64,000 nt of DNA from Fistularia commersonii (GCA_037954325.1 JBBMNZ010000019.1:8384501-8448500); one strand, 5' to 3'. Counted from the first letter of the stretch, positions 37,144 through 50,515 are shown. Translations and numbers: made by a program. The notes: a model not told the origin generated them from the sequence alone.

Positions 37144-38777
37144 TATGTTTGCTTCTTTGTTGTTTTTTTCTCTGTTTTTTCCTTACCCCTGCTATTTGAG
37201 AGCAGAGCAATGGCCCTTTGCAGAGATGCAAGGACTCCTTAATTTCCCTGCTGCATTTGTGTTACAATCTCTACCCAGAGTTCACTAAAGACCATTGCGT
37301 CTTCCATTCAATTTACATTTCTTTAAATGAACACTATTTATCCAAAACTGCCTGAATTCATGAGTGAAAAGCTGCCCTCTGTTGGTGCTTGGGATTTATT
37401 TGGGTGTGAACTAACCTGTGCCTGTGGACAGTAAAGTATATGAGACACATGAGAGCAGAAAGGGCTGAGCTGGCCAGCTCAACAGATGGCATGATCCTAA
37501 GAGCCAGTCCTGCTCACTACCCCACACAGTGGCCCTCTCTCAAGGAATATGCCATCAGTCCCTCCTATAAACATTCTGATATGGATTAATGGAGTGTATT
37601 TCTTCTACAAATACTTTCATTTGGGATCTATACCTTGGAGAACAATTACAACACAAAGCTAAAGAGCCCCCCCTCCTTTTTTCGCTGTTTCTCGTTTTCT
37701 CCTTCACCCTGTCCCCCTTGCTCTTCAAATGCAGCCTGTTTAATTTGTGTGGCAAATTGGGCTTGGCAATGGCTTGAAAGATGTGCATAATTGTCCCCGG
37801 TGAGCCAAGGGGACAGCACAGGAGAAAGGAAATGCAGGGAAGCAACAAACAATTTATCTTTGTCTATGGCTAAACCGTGACATCAAAAAAAGAGGATGAG
37901 AGGAGTGCTGGAAGCATTTAACATATCCACCTGAACAGGGATGTATCAGGGAAATAATTTGGTATGTGCTTGGGCACTAAATAACTTGGCTGTTCATTAA
38001 CTAAATAGATTTCATAAGCCAAAGACGGACATTTAGCAAAGAAACCCCTAGTCTTAGGAGAGTGTGTTTCAATATATGTGACTAAAAGGTTCCCTCAGGC
38101 TTTGTTTTCCTGTTTTAACTGCAAAAGTCAATTGACAACAAGCTACGCTGGTTAACCAGTCACGCTATACTACGCATGTCATAATTGCTGAAAATAGTAT
38201 GCTCTTTAGAAACAATAGAGCTATTAAAATACATTTGTAAAATATACATATTAAAACAAATATGATGTACTCTATTTTTGAGCTGAGATGGCTAAAAACA
38301 CTTCCAGACTTTTTAGGCCTTTCCCACACACATTGTCCTGCCTTGGCTTAACTCAGTGTGACTTGATATGTAAGTCCAGAATGGTAGGGATTTGCATCTC
38401 CATTAGGACACAGTTACCAGCTTATCTTGAGAAGTGCAGAGTTTCAAAGCAGTAGAGCAATACTTGGCTGAAACTAGTGGGTCACAATTTGGCTGAGGAA
38501 CAGCAGATAAACACATTCAATATCCTATAAATTATTCCCAATAATAGTACCCTAGTGCTTTCCATATGAAGCAGCCAAATCCAAAATTGATGGGCAACAG
38601 AAGTAGAGGATGGAAATTAAACGGCAAAGTGAAACATATATACTAGTGCACAAATGAGTATCTAGGATGAAATGTAATTCCAATCAACCTTGAATTCATA
38701 CAAGTAATAAATAAGTGGGTAAGGTAACAAGGACTGAGGAAGTAAGAAATGTTATACGAGGACTGGAACACTGAACT

Positions 38778-38800
38778 GGATGGATGGATGGATGGATGGA
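38778..38800. repeat. (GGAT)n tetranucleotide repeat
   Basis: Five to six GGAT units. The dispersed-repeat fragment at 38803-38950 begins right after it. Confidence 0.85.
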
Positions 38801-38802
38801 CA

Positions 38803-38950
38803 GATATTGCACTCTGCACTTTGTATTGTGGATTTTTTATAATGTTATTGTCGAGTCATTGCTTACCTCCACAACAATACTAGGTTTAACTGTCAACTGG
38901 AGACAAATTCCTTGTATGTGTCAACATGGTCCATAAATCTGACTCTGATA
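38803..38950 (+). mobile_element. 3' end of a dispersed retroposon-like repeat
   Basis: Contains TATTGCACTCTGCACTTTGT, then GACAAATTCCTTGTATGTGT (38902-38921) and ATAAATCTGACTCTGAT (38932-38948). These last two motifs in this order are the usual 3' terminus of a repeat widespread in teleosts, often ending in TCTGATTCTGATT repeats. The family name is not assigned and the left boundary is uncertain. Confidence 0.5.
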
Positions 38951-39414
38951 GTTATATATATGTTCTGCTTGCTTGTTTTTTTCTGTGGCTGCAATTGTTC
39001 TCATTAACTCTTACAGAGTTTGCCTCCCTATATATTATAGCATGAGCTTGTACTGGCAGTTAAACATTTGAATTTTCAATTTAGCAATCCCCAGCCATTT
39101 GAATGGAGTTAAAAAAAAACAAAAAACATTGTACTGCTTTATTTTGTTAATGTTACTGGGGAAATATAATCTGCTAAAGGTGCTTTTTTTTGTTGTTTTT
39201 TTCTAAACTACCTATTTAGGTTTTAAAACACAGACATTGTACATAAAATATATGTATTTTCAAGGGAGAAAGGTAGCTGTTGACAAACCCGAGATGTGCC
39301 TTTCTGGAGATGTCTGAGCTCTTAATAGATATGCAAATCAAATGCAAGAGGAAAAACCCTGCTGTATTGCCTGCCCACGCACTTGTTGAGTTGGACCATG
39401 TACTTGGTCTCAAC

Positions 39415-39616
39415 TAATATAGCACTTTCTCACCTGGTGGCTATGCTCAACTGCATTCACACATTCACGTACACATAGAAACAAAATGTGGCAGAGCTAC
39501 CATGCAAGGCACTAACCGGGTGATTCGGAACATTCAGACAGCATTCAGACAGGAGGAGTCAGGAATCAAACCACCAACCTTCTGATTAGAGGGATGCCCA
39601 CTCTACCAGCCAGCCC
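39415..39616 (-). mobile_element. tRNA-derived SINE, family B, minus strand
   Basis: On the minus strand from about 39613: TGGCTGGTAGAGTGGGCATC (A-box-like), then GGTTGGTGGTTTGATTCCTG (B box GGTTTGATTCC), followed by GCCTTGCATGGTAGCTCTGC and GTGAATGTGTGAATGCAGTT. The same family as the copy at 11396-11617. Within it a short tandem duplication, CATTCAGACAG, is seen at about 39530-39552. Confidence 0.7.
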
Positions 39617-40614
39617 ACACTTTGTTAGAATCTGGAATTAAAAGGCATTTAATCGATTCCTCATGTGGCTGGTGGATACTATGGTGAGTTGCAGCAATCC
39701 AACACTGCTGTGCAAAACATCCATCAGTATTGACAGGCTTCCCCAGCCTCTCTAAATATTCTTAGTCTCTCTTGTGTTTACCTTTGGACATGCAGAGCAA
39801 TTTTCCCATGTTTTTTCAGATGTTATTGAGGCAGTGGTCAGAGGTGACACTTATTGAATAAAAATACATAAAAAATGAACAGATACCAAGTATTTCTCTA
39901 CATCCTTTAATGAGCCATGTTTTCCATTGAAATACTTGATCAAGAACAGTTAGTTTGCCAATACTAAAGTGTAGTAATATACCAGTGAACGGCTTAGTCA
40001 TTTAAAGCTGCTACCAAGTGGCTGTTTCATCTGACATTATACTTTAGTTATTAGTTATTGCAGCTTTGAAAAATATTTCTCCTGGAGTTTATTGCACCTA
40101 CAGGCTGTGACCACAGCAGCAGCATTTTGTCCTTATACACTAAGATTAAGTAGGACTCTTATCTTTTAATATACTGCCGTGGTAGGAACTACTTTCCCAA
40201 ATGTTCATCATAAAATACATAAAGGTAAGTTATACATTTATAATCCAAAAATGTCTTCTGCTCTATCAGAAGTCATTTGGTAACCATTACTGCAGTTACA
40301 TTCCAGCACCATCATCTAGTATCACAGACCCTCATAGCATTCTGGTCTGGTTGGAATGTGAATGATGATAACCAAGATTAGTGCTTGAGTTTGTGTTGCT
40401 GTGAGTACATATAGAAATCACTTTTGCATGGTCGAATACACAAAAGTCAGTATTCTTATGGAATTGAGTATGAGGATGATATTCTGAAATGTCTAAAAAG
40501 GATACAGCAGTAACAACGCATTGAGATCAGTGGATTTTAAAAACACAGGCATGTACCGACACATGCATGCACACATACCCCCAAAAGTGGATAACCTTGC
40601 AACAAGTCCAATAG

Positions 40615-40820
40615 CTAATGATCCTCAATTCCCTAGATGAAATCAGGCTGTAATATGTGTGTTTTATGCATGCCTGGCCTAATCTGAATTATTGTAAAAT
40701 AGTGTTGTATTTGCATATGAGCTTCCGGGCTATACTGAAATTAGCATTTTTACAACGGCTCAAATTAAATCCCTCTGCTTAATTTGCCTGCATGCTAATT
40801 CGATTTAAAATGAGTCTGTT
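40615..40820. other. Candidate conserved non-coding element
   Basis: Unique block with TTATGCATGCCTGGCCTAAT, GTATTTGCATATGAGC (reverse POU octamer at 40709-40716), AAATTAGCATTTTTACAACG and TAATTTGCCTGCATGCTAAT. Non-coding, with no splice signals. Regulatory nature is inferred from text quality only. Confidence 0.35.
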
Positions 40821-43800
40821 CCATCCTCTTCTACTCTCATACCCACACAGTGCTAATGTACAAAGCATGCACACACACGTAGGGATGCTGCACAGTGTGT
40901 ACTCTTATGAGCAGGAGCCCACATTCAGTATACCCTGTAAAAAAAACACTAACTGACAATATTAAATGGCACAAATAAACCCACAGCTTACATGTTTGTG
41001 TATTTAGATTAAATAGTATTTAAACACAAGGGAAGTAAGACTCACAGCAGCAGTACCCAAACAGTAAATCACTGTAATTCCCCCAAGTCTACCGCCTCGT
41101 TCATCATTCTGCCGGACACTACTCAAGTGGAAATCTCATTGTTGGCTTCACTTGCTCATTTTAAAATATGTCTTAGTGCAGTGCATCATTTAAAACCAGT
41201 AGCACCGGCTATGAGCAGAAAGTGTGTATCATGTTAACACTTCAAATGGATGTGTTGAAAACACCTTCTGGTGAAAGTGCCAACACTTAATTATCATCTC
41301 GTTGTTTGGATCGAGGTCTTGCGATGAGACTGACATCCGAGATAAAACAATGCGATCAGTGCCATGCATGATGCTTCTGGCTTGCAGGTTGAAAAAAAAA
41401 TTAGTAAGGAGTCACTATCATTTTCTTCATCTGAAAATGCCTGCACCAACTCCTTGTCAACAATGCACTGTGCAATTGTGTTTCAAGATGGTATCAGGCC
41501 TATCATTAAATCCATGAATGCAGATTTTACTGGCAATTACACCCAAGTGTATTATTTAAGGCCATTTGCCTCATCTATGGATTGTATTCCCTCTTACATT
41601 GCACTTAGACCGGAGAATCACACAAAAGGCAAGCAATTTTCACAACACATCTGACCCTCCCACTCTCAAGAAAAGCAGATAATCACATGCAATATGGAGT
41701 TGCTGCACAAGCCCAAAATGCAGGTAATTAATGGCTAGACACTAGCCACTAATGCTATATCTAAGTGCACTTATGCCTCTAAGACACATTGACTTGAAAA
41801 AAGTGTTCACAACAGTGTAACATCATTGTTTTAGACCAGGTCTCTCAATCTGAAAAATGGTTAAGATATAAAGTGGCTGGGCAAAAAAGAAAAAAAGAAA
41901 AAAACAGAAGAGGACCATGTCAATGTACTGCATCAGACAGCATTTATATTCTAACACAATCTTGCTCTTTCTCTCTCTCATTCACATACACACAGTCACA
42001 AAAGGGTACCTTGTAGCATGCCAGGAAAATGGGGATCAGCCGGTGAGCAGAGCTCAATGCCAGCTGTTTTGCATCTACAGGGCTTATTCTTCCCATGATT
42101 TTGTCCTTGCTGGCATATGCACTAAATCTGATCTCCCTTCATATAGAATACCAGTGAACTGTGTAACAATACAGGTGCTTTGTGACATTGCCACAGTGAC
42201 AGTGCAATTAATCGATTGGTAGCAAAGGGATTACTAGACCAGTCAAGTCTGAAATACATCAGGCTGGCCTTCCCAGATGATGGTTTACAGCATGTGAGGT
42301 ATGAACAATAAACACAAGAATACAAATCATCTACAAAGTAATGCAAGCCTTAGGTTTCTTGCGAAGAAAACCACAGGCCCAAAGATAATCTTAATTTTAA
42401 CATCTTTAATGCAGATTTATTTGAATGAGACAGTGAACTCACTGAAGGATACAAGTCTCAAGGGAACCTGCTCTAATAAATTGTAAATGATACGCACTGC
42501 TGGTGTCATTGCATTTTTTGCAAGTCCATTACTTGCTTAGATTAGCGAATTAAAGACTATTTTTGCTGGTCATTGAAATTGTCATGAAAATTGTGACATT
42601 TTAGTGAGAAAAAATAATAAATACAACACATCAAGAACACCATACTTATGCTAGATATTTATTGGATTTACTGTTTTTTTTTTTATTATGTTCGATATAT
42701 GAATGCTGAAAGATATTTATATTTTTCATCTGGATATGTATATCAGAATGAATGTATATTTGGCATACATTTAGCAAAACTGTGCAACTTAAATATAAGA
42801 TTACAAGTCTGATTCAAGAAGTAAAGCTCTAATGCCTTTATTTTTTGAAGGACACAGACCATTGCTCCTTGTTATTATTTTGACTAGACATTATAGCATG
42901 TTTTGATTATTTGCAGCAGATTACAGTTACTCTGTATGCGCCTGTCTTTGTGTATGAAAGACACCTGACTATAGGCTGGTGCTTTGGTCTCACTCCAGGT
43001 GAGCTAAGAGTGCAGTGCATTGCACTGATCTCAGTGCAGCACAATTGTGTGCCTGTGGGGCTTTGCTGAGATTCTGTGGTGAGGTTAATGATCTAAACCA
43101 TTCCTCTCCATGCAATGCCTCAGGGGTACCTCTCAGTTCCAGCCAGAAAGCTTACATCCACACCTTCTTACCTACAGCATTTCCCTATGCTTAATGAAGA
43201 TTGGGAATCTTTATGCCCTAAGCTCCTCTTGTCACAGTAGATTTACATTTGGTGGAGTGATGGAGTGAGTGCTCAAAGTCTGTCTTTGGAGAGTTATCAC
43301 TCTCACCTAATACTCTCTCACACATTCCACCTGTCATTCTTATCTGTCACCCCATCCCCACACTTAACAGTTTGCTTACTCACTCATTTGCTCATGCACA
43401 TATTCACAAATACTCACTGGCTTACACTTGCTCCCTCTTTGGCAATCTGCACTACCAAGTGAGTCAAGCCATTTTAGGAGCAAAGCTTTATTATGACACA
43501 CAGCTTTGGTGTGGTTTATTAGTTATGGAAAATGAAAGTGAAAGCCTCCATTGAGAGGTGAAAAATGCTCTCACGCCACAGCCAGACCCAAAGGCTTTTC
43601 CAGTTGAAATGAAGCCAAGCCCTTGTTCCTAATGGTACAGCACTCTAAGTAAGCACCCCATCACAAAACAGAGTATATGTTCTCACATACACACACAATT
43701 TTGGCAGGGTGCTCAAACATTTATTATGCATGTATAATGCATCCATAGTAGCACGGTTCAACAATATTTCGTCATGGCTTTAATACTCCAGTGTTGCTAT

Positions 43801-45169
43801 CTCATATTTATTCATAATTCTCTTATCAACTAAAGAATAACCAAATGAAAATACAGATATAGGGTGACAGTGAATGCAGACATTTTTTTCTGCCATACCT
43901 TTGAAACTTTAAGCTCTTATGATAGTAAACACAAGTATACCATATTTCTTTAAAAACTCTTCAAAGTCCTTTCAAGATCTCAGTTTATCCTGATACTACA
44001 GTCCCTTAAGCCACGGCTGTCTCCCCCATTTTACTGATAGTTAACGTATGATGGTGTGGCTATGTGTGTGCATGCGTACATACGTGCATGTTTTAGAGAA
44101 GATCAGGATCTTTGTCTAGTTTGGTTGTTATTTTGTTGATATTTATTTTTTACATCATGCCGAACAGGATTTTACCACACCAACATATTTGCCACTCTCG
44201 GGAGGAAGTCTATCTCTTTTCACTGTCATATTTTTACTTTTTCAATGTTAAAGAGATTACCCACCGGGCATGTGGGAACCTTAGAGGATAAATTGGTACA
44301 AAACTAAAATGAATGCAGGTTTTTTTCCCACTTATTTTTTCCATATTGATGATGTTTGATCTGATATAAAGGCATATAAAAGCAAAAGCAGACAGCAGTA
44401 ACATGAGCAAATGTACATACATCCACGGTGCACCCAACTCCAGATACCACTCACAGACAGTACACCTAATAAATAAAGCTTAATAAATTAACTAATAAAG
44501 CTTGTCCGTAATAATGTGCTTTCATTCTCCATTACTATTAAAGAACATCACTGATCAGATGGTCTCGCAAGAAGGCCTTAGATCATATTCTCTGATGTTT
44601 GCTTCAGTGATGTGCTTCCTTCATGGTGTACAAATGAATGAACCCTTGTGTTTTGCCCTGTTTGGCTGTGTAAAATGCATTCAAATATACTATATGGTAG
44701 ATTTCAGAAGATAATAGGGAGACATGGCAAAAATGTGGTGTTAGGAAAAACAAAAGAAATTTAAAAAAAATCACAATATGACTAAGCAAATGGTCAGAGA
44801 ATGTCAAAAATAAAAGAAATCATAACAAAGAACAACTGGAGCTAAAAAAAGAATGGTTGACTCAATTTGATAGATTTTCAAAATGGATGAGATGGCGGTT
44901 ATCCATTTCTTTCGATCACTTGAAGTAACCTCTACCTCAACACAATTTTAGTGATAAAAGGCACAGATGAAAAGATATATGAGACAGCATTCCACAATGA
45001 GTGACACATTTTGATCTCCTTTTCTAGTCCATATTTCACATAAAGAAAATAAATAAATGAATAGAATTCAGAGATATCTTTGATGTCAAGGGGGTCAGAC
45101 GCATTGTAAGCTGGGAGGTTGCAGTAGGTGAACAACCTTAGAGGACCAATCCTCTGCTGCGAGAGGTAT

Positions 45170-46735
45170 TTCTAGGAACTTGGAATGTTACCTCTCTGGC
45201 GAGAAAGGAACCTGTGTAGGTGTGCCAGGCTGAGAAGTTCCTGACACATATAGTTCAATTCACCTTGACACAAAGCTTGGGCTGTGGAGTCAGTCTTCTC
45301 AAGAGAGGTTGAACTCTTCATATTTCACTCTGGCATTTACCCCACTAAGAGGAGCCAAGCAGGTGTGGGCATACTTATTGCCCCTCAACTCCATGCCTAT
45401 GTGTTAATCCAGTAGATGAAGGAAGCCTCCTATCCCCCTCCTATCCCCCACCTTCAGGTTGGGGGATAGGTTCACACTACCCACCCTTTCTGGAGTCCTT
45501 AGAAGGTGTGCCTGAGACCACTCCTACGGGGGCCTCCCATATTCCACTGGGGGACTTAACAATATTAAGATCTGGAAAGGTGTTATTGAGAGGAATGGCC
45601 ATTCTATTCTGAACCTGGACTTCTGTGCTCATCCCAGACTGTCCATAATTGACACCATGTTCAGGCATAAGGGTGTACATATGTGCACTTGGCAATCCAA
45701 TATTTGACTTGTGGCCTCATGTCCTGGACACTTGGATGACATGGCACTGTCAACTAATCACCACCTGGTGGTGAGTTGGCTCCAATGTTGAGGAAAGATT
45801 CTTGTCAGGCCTGGCAAGCTGAGGGTCTGTTGGGAACATCTGGCAGAATCCAGCTGTTAGAGAAAGAACTTAAATTCACAAATTTGGCAGAACTTTGGGG
45901 AGGCAGGGGACATTCAGTCCTTGTGGGACATGTTCGTATTGTCCCTAGTAAGGGTTTTTTCCAGTGATGGTTGGATTCTACTCGCAACCTTTGTTGACAT
46001 TAACCAGGGTACATAGACTCAACACTAGGTCTTTGCTTGTGGCAGAAGATGTGGTAGTCTTGACTTCATCTGACCATGATTTCCACCTCTCACCTCATTT
46101 ACAGCTGAATAATGAAAATGAGCATCTTGTAATCAGAGGCCATGGTTAGCAGGAAAAAAAGGGGAGAGACCTCTTCGGGGATGAGATCCTACCCCAAGTG
46201 GAGGAGTTCAAGTATTTTGTATTCTTGAGCACAAGTAAGGGGAAAAATGGAGCAGGAGACTCTGCATTGGTCTGTTGTGGCAAAGAAAAAGCTGAGCCAA
46301 AAGACGAAGATCTCGATTGCTGATTCCCTCAATTTCCCACCCACTCTTATGGTCACAAGCTGTGGGGGGTGACTGAAAGGAGATCAGGGATGCAAGCAGC
46401 TAAAATGCAAAAATTCCTCCGCATAGTGTCCGGGCTCTCCCTGAGAGATAAACTGAGAAGCTTAGCCATCTGGGAGGGGCTCCGGATAGAGCTGTTGTTT
46501 CTGCACATTGAGAAGAGCCAGATGAGGTGCCTCAGGTACCTGGACAGCATGTCTCCTGGACATCTCCCTGGTGAGGTAATCTGGGCATGTCCCTTGGCTG
46601 GCCTGAGAACACCTTGGGATTCCCTGGAAGAGCCAGATGAAGTGAGAGAGGGAAGTCTGGGTCTCCTTGCTTAGACAACTGTCCCTGCAAATCAGACCCC
46701 AGATAAGCAAGAGAAGATGGGTGGATGGATGGTAT
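45170..46735 (+). mobile_element. Internally deleted, decayed LINE (non-LTR retrotransposon), + strand
   Basis: The left part translates, with frameshifts, to an endonuclease-like stretch: GTWNVTSL-like text near 45179, GDLTILRSGKVLLRGMAILF-like text near 45550, the DFCA/LSII-T-MF motif near 45620 and a TNHHLVVSWL-like text near 45755. The right part, from about 46160, matches the C-terminal reverse-transcriptase region: RDLFGDEILPQVEEFKYF near 46165, then FLRIVSGLSLRDKLRSLAI near 46412 and LFLHIEKSQMRCLRYLDSM near 46495. It ends with CCAGATAAGCAAGAGAAGAT and a GGATGGATGG tail. Endonuclease and RT ends lie only about 400 bases apart, so most of the RT core is missing. Multiple stops and frameshifts make it non-functional. 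The family looks like the LINE commonly seen in teleosts; no clade name is assigned with confidence. Confidence 0.85.
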
Positions 46736-46849
46736 CTCTATCTGAGTCAATACAACTCTTCTCAAAGTTTGGGGTCACTATTGCTACAGAAGAGCACTGA
46801 AGCTGTGTTCTGACCTGCTCAAAATGTTTGAGCTTGAAACTGTCGGTTC

Positions 46850-46872
46850 AAACTGACAAATATTGTCAGTTT
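46850..46872. repeat. Short perfect hairpin (10-bp arms, 3-base loop)
   Basis: AAACTGACAA, ATA, TTGTCAGTTT. It lies about 115 bases beyond the LINE 3' tail. No T-run follows that would suggest a pol III unit. Confidence 0.7.
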
Positions 46873-47799
46873 AAACGTGTCCCATGAAGAAAAGGTGCAA
46901 TCTCAAACTAAAATACTCTACTAACATTGTTAACAGTGCAGCAAATATTATGGGAAGTTACTAAGATCAGAATGACAAAGCAGTAATCAATTGGCTACAT
47001 CGTGACAGAAGTGATTCAGAGATGAAAACGTGAGGACAATAAAAGCATGCAAAAAAGATGGAAATACAGAACTCACGGGGTATTCTTATCTCAAGATGTT
47101 GGCTATCTTGTGGAGGACAGACACTTGCGTTTTGTCAGGCTTCATTGTGTGGTATCTTTGAAATCCAGAAGTGCCTGTTACACAGCAATTATTTTGTTTC
47201 ATCACTTGTACAAAGGCCCAAGCGACATTATTGGAGATAGTTTGCTTTGGCTACAATCACTGTAATTATTTATACTGCATCAAATTCCAAAAAATGTTAG
47301 GCATATTACCATCGTGATGTGATGTCACACCAAAATGTTGATACGAGGTATACCGCATCGCATCATCATGACACAATGCCCTATTATCAAACTATGTATT
47401 TGGTTTTACAGATGTGTATGTGTAATATTTAGTTCTGCTGGACTGCACATGGACATGTGCAACTTCGGCCAGGGTTTATTTTAGTAACCACATGATGTAA
47501 TGGAAAAAAAAGAAAAAGTTGAATCTATTCATAGAGAAAAATGCCACTCAAGGCATCCCTTTGTTCTCAGAATATAGCAACCTCTAAATGACAGATTAAA
47601 GTTTGATATTTTTCTACTCTCCAATTCATACCGAGGAGTAGAAATTGTGTGCATTAATAAAGGAAGCAAAGTTTATAACAGTCCTGCCACAGCTTTCAGC
47701 CATCCCTACCTCCTTCTTACATAGGTTTTCAGAAGGCAGGTCTATGCATGTGGTCATTCCTCTACATCTTTACAAGATCTGCAATTATTGATTTGGTGA

Positions 47800-48010
47800 T
47801 AATTAAATTGTCCACTCCAGCTTGATATGGATTAATAATTGCCAGCTAATGCCCTGCTGACGTTTTGCAGTATCGACTCAATACTGTTTGCAGCAGTGTG
47901 CCAATAATTATGACGCTTGGCATTCTTCACTTGGTTCCTAATTAGACCAATCAGAGCTGGCCTGACTTTTGCCCAAGACGTAAAATAAATGTGAGAGGAA
48001 GAAGTGAGAG
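47800..48010. other. Candidate conserved non-coding element
   Basis: Unique block including TGGATTAATAATTGCCAGCT, GTATCGACTCAATACTGTTT, GTGCCAATAATTATGACGCT and CCTAATTAGACCAATCAGAG. Contains CCAAT and homeodomain-type AATTA cores. No coding frame. It is among the better CNE candidates here, but this is inference without alignment. Confidence 0.4.
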
Positions 48011-49479
48011 GCAAGATTTGTAAAACCCAATAGTTAATGCTAGTCCTGTCATGATGGAGACATAGTCTCACTTTGCTAAAGCTTTACCTTCACATAGTTG
48101 CCATTTATTAATGAGTAAATGTATATGTTATCAGAATACACATGGACGTTTGTTCCGAGCTGGTCCAAATTGCATTAAGAGGATGACATTGTACAAACAA
48201 CAGCACCTCTAGGAGAGCTATAAATACTGAGATGAGCACGGTATGGGCGTCATGCCACATCACTGTTTTGACTTCCTCACTGCCATCTGTGTGTGTTCCT
48301 CCTCTGGCATTTTCACAAAGACCTTTTATGCATTCCTTTTTCCTTTTGTTCATGTTTGCTTGGTTTAATTAGGTTATTTAGTTGAGCTTCACCTCCGAAT
48401 GTTTCATTAAAGTGTGCATTGCAGATAGGGCTTCACACAAGGCAGGGGCAGATAAAAAGTTAGTACAAAAGATGATAAATGTTGTGAGAGGGGAACAGAA
48501 TGCAATCTGGACGCCACAATGTAGAGATGCTCTAATGGCTTCCCAGCAAGGAAGGGGGAAGGCACTGTCTAGATGGCAATTTGATAAATAGAGCAGGGAT
48601 GGCAGTAAGGACTGTAGGCAAGACAAAGAAAAAGGAAAACGTCATGGAAGGGGGAAAAAACAAAGATGACCACAAAATGGAATCTAATTAATCTGGACTT
48701 GGTTCCTCCTTCTGACAAATTCAGTGTCGAAGAAGAAGGGGAAGGGAAATTGTTTTTTAGGGACGTGTTCAGTTGCACCACTCCACCCCACCACCACTAC
48801 CAATCCACTTTCCTCCTAGGTTGAAAAGGCATGTATGGGCTCTGACAATGTGCCTGCACCTGTGGAATGATTAATGGCAGTCGACACACAGTGCATGCTG
48901 CAAAGAGAAAATATCTGCTCCAAAAACATACCAAGGAGAACATTGCGATATGCACTCTTCCGGCTTTTACAGTACATTACCCAAAGTCAGCTTTCTGGTT
49001 CCGTAAAGCAAATAGTTTATTTTTTACATCATATTATATTGTCTGATGTTACCATAACAAAAAAAAAACAAACAAAAAAAAAAAAAAAACAGTTAGAAAT
49101 GAATTCCTTCATTCTGATAAATCCATGATGTACAGATAATTTATAATGATACAACATACAAATACAATGGATTTAATCAATTCTGCAAGTAAGTTGAGCT
49201 TTTGCATTTATATGCAGAATGTTCCAATGTCAGATGAAACAGATGTAAATTTTGATTTGGGTTGATAAACACTTCTTTTTGATTTATGCATGTGCTATCA
49301 TTGAGATGATGAACTGAAACACTATGAACTTTTATTTGAAACAATGGACCTCTTCACCTTGAATAATCTCTCACTTTGTGTTCTTTTTAACACACAAAGT
49401 ACAGTGAATGTTAATGAATGTAGCAATTACTTCGAGTCAATGTGAGAAGTCGCAATTTAACCTTTAATCTATGTGAGAA

Positions 49480-49640
49480 TAAGGCCATTACCTATTGAGG
49501 ATCGGCCAGTGGCATTTTGTGGTAATTTAACTGGCTTTTTTTGTTTGTGATTTTTTTTTCTTAATTCTTCTGTCCGAAAAGTTTCACCGCACCACGTTTA
49601 TAATTAACAGCCCCAGTCATCAATCACAATTGTGCTTCTT
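49480..49640. other. Candidate conserved non-coding element, T-run interrupted
   Basis: GGCCATTACCTATTGAGGAT and AGTGGCATTTTGTGGTAATT on the left, and CACGTTTATAATTAACAGCC and GTCATCAATCACAATTGTGC on the right, flank a T-rich run. Unique-looking text; no frame or splice signal. Confidence 0.25.
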
Positions 49641-50184
49641 AAGAGTCAAGGTAAAAAGTAAAAAAAGTCCTGAGAGCTTATGCACGTGCATTCTTAATCC
49701 TGCAGCTGGCTGGTTTAGTAACAAGCCATTAATAGATGAACTCATAGTTCCAAGTCACAATTAAATACACTGTCTTTACAGGATTTCTATCCACATGCCT
49801 TTGTATTTATTATTAATAAATGCATAAAGCCACACACATGCACTTATCTAGTGGACCAGAGCCCATTATCGCTGGCAAACATTTGCACTTGAGGCCAGTG
49901 CTTTTGTGTACGCTCTCGCTCTGTCAATTGAGGTTCAGTTTGGCTAAGGCTGAAAAGGACTTAGAACAGAAGCGTAACCAACTTCATCAGTCCAAAGGCC
50001 ACATCTCCGGCACCCAACAGTCCTATGGCCCAAGGAGACTGCTTGTCTGTCGGAATCAACCCATTTTTTCCTTCAGTCTCCAAGAAATCATTGCTCAATA
50101 TTCCATGAAATTGCTTATCAAAACTTAGTTTGAAACATGGAATACATGTACTCTGAGAAGCATGTATTTCTGCACAGCTAAGGA

Positions 50185-50288
50185 CCTGGACCATGTGTTT
50201 GGAGGAGAGGGAGGTCCGAGCCTCACTGTTCTCGCTGCTGCCCCCACGACCCAACTCCAGATAAGCGGGGAAGATGGATGGATGGATA
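50185..50288 (+). mobile_element. 5'-truncated LINE 3' stub, + strand
   Basis: GAGGGAGGTCCGAGCCTCAC, CTGCTGCCCCCACGACCCAA, CTCCAGATAAGCGGGGAAGA and a GATGGATGGATGGAT tail. This is the same type of 3' end as the LINE at 46735 (which has CCCCAGATAAGCAAGAGAAG), but better preserved. About 100 bp, a typical target-primed, 5'-truncated insertion. The left boundary is uncertain. Confidence 0.75.
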
Positions 50289-50515
50289 TTCTTATTAATA
50301 ATTCAAAGTATATATCATCTCTGGTCCTTATGTAACCTTTGTCGTTTGTCAATTACAACTGGAATGTTACATTTTAGGAATTTTCTTTTCAGTCCATCAC
50401 CTTCAGATTGCTCCAGCCTATTCTCAACCTAACGTGTACTGGAACAGTGGATTTCCTTTATGTAGTCATGCTCATTTTAAACTCTTCAATTGTGACATGT
50501 ATTCCCAAAATTCCC

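Noticed and set aside
45776..46674. Open frames of up to 101 codons at 45776-45967 and 46369-46674
   Set aside because: They are fragments of the decayed LINE described at 45170-46735, not host genes.
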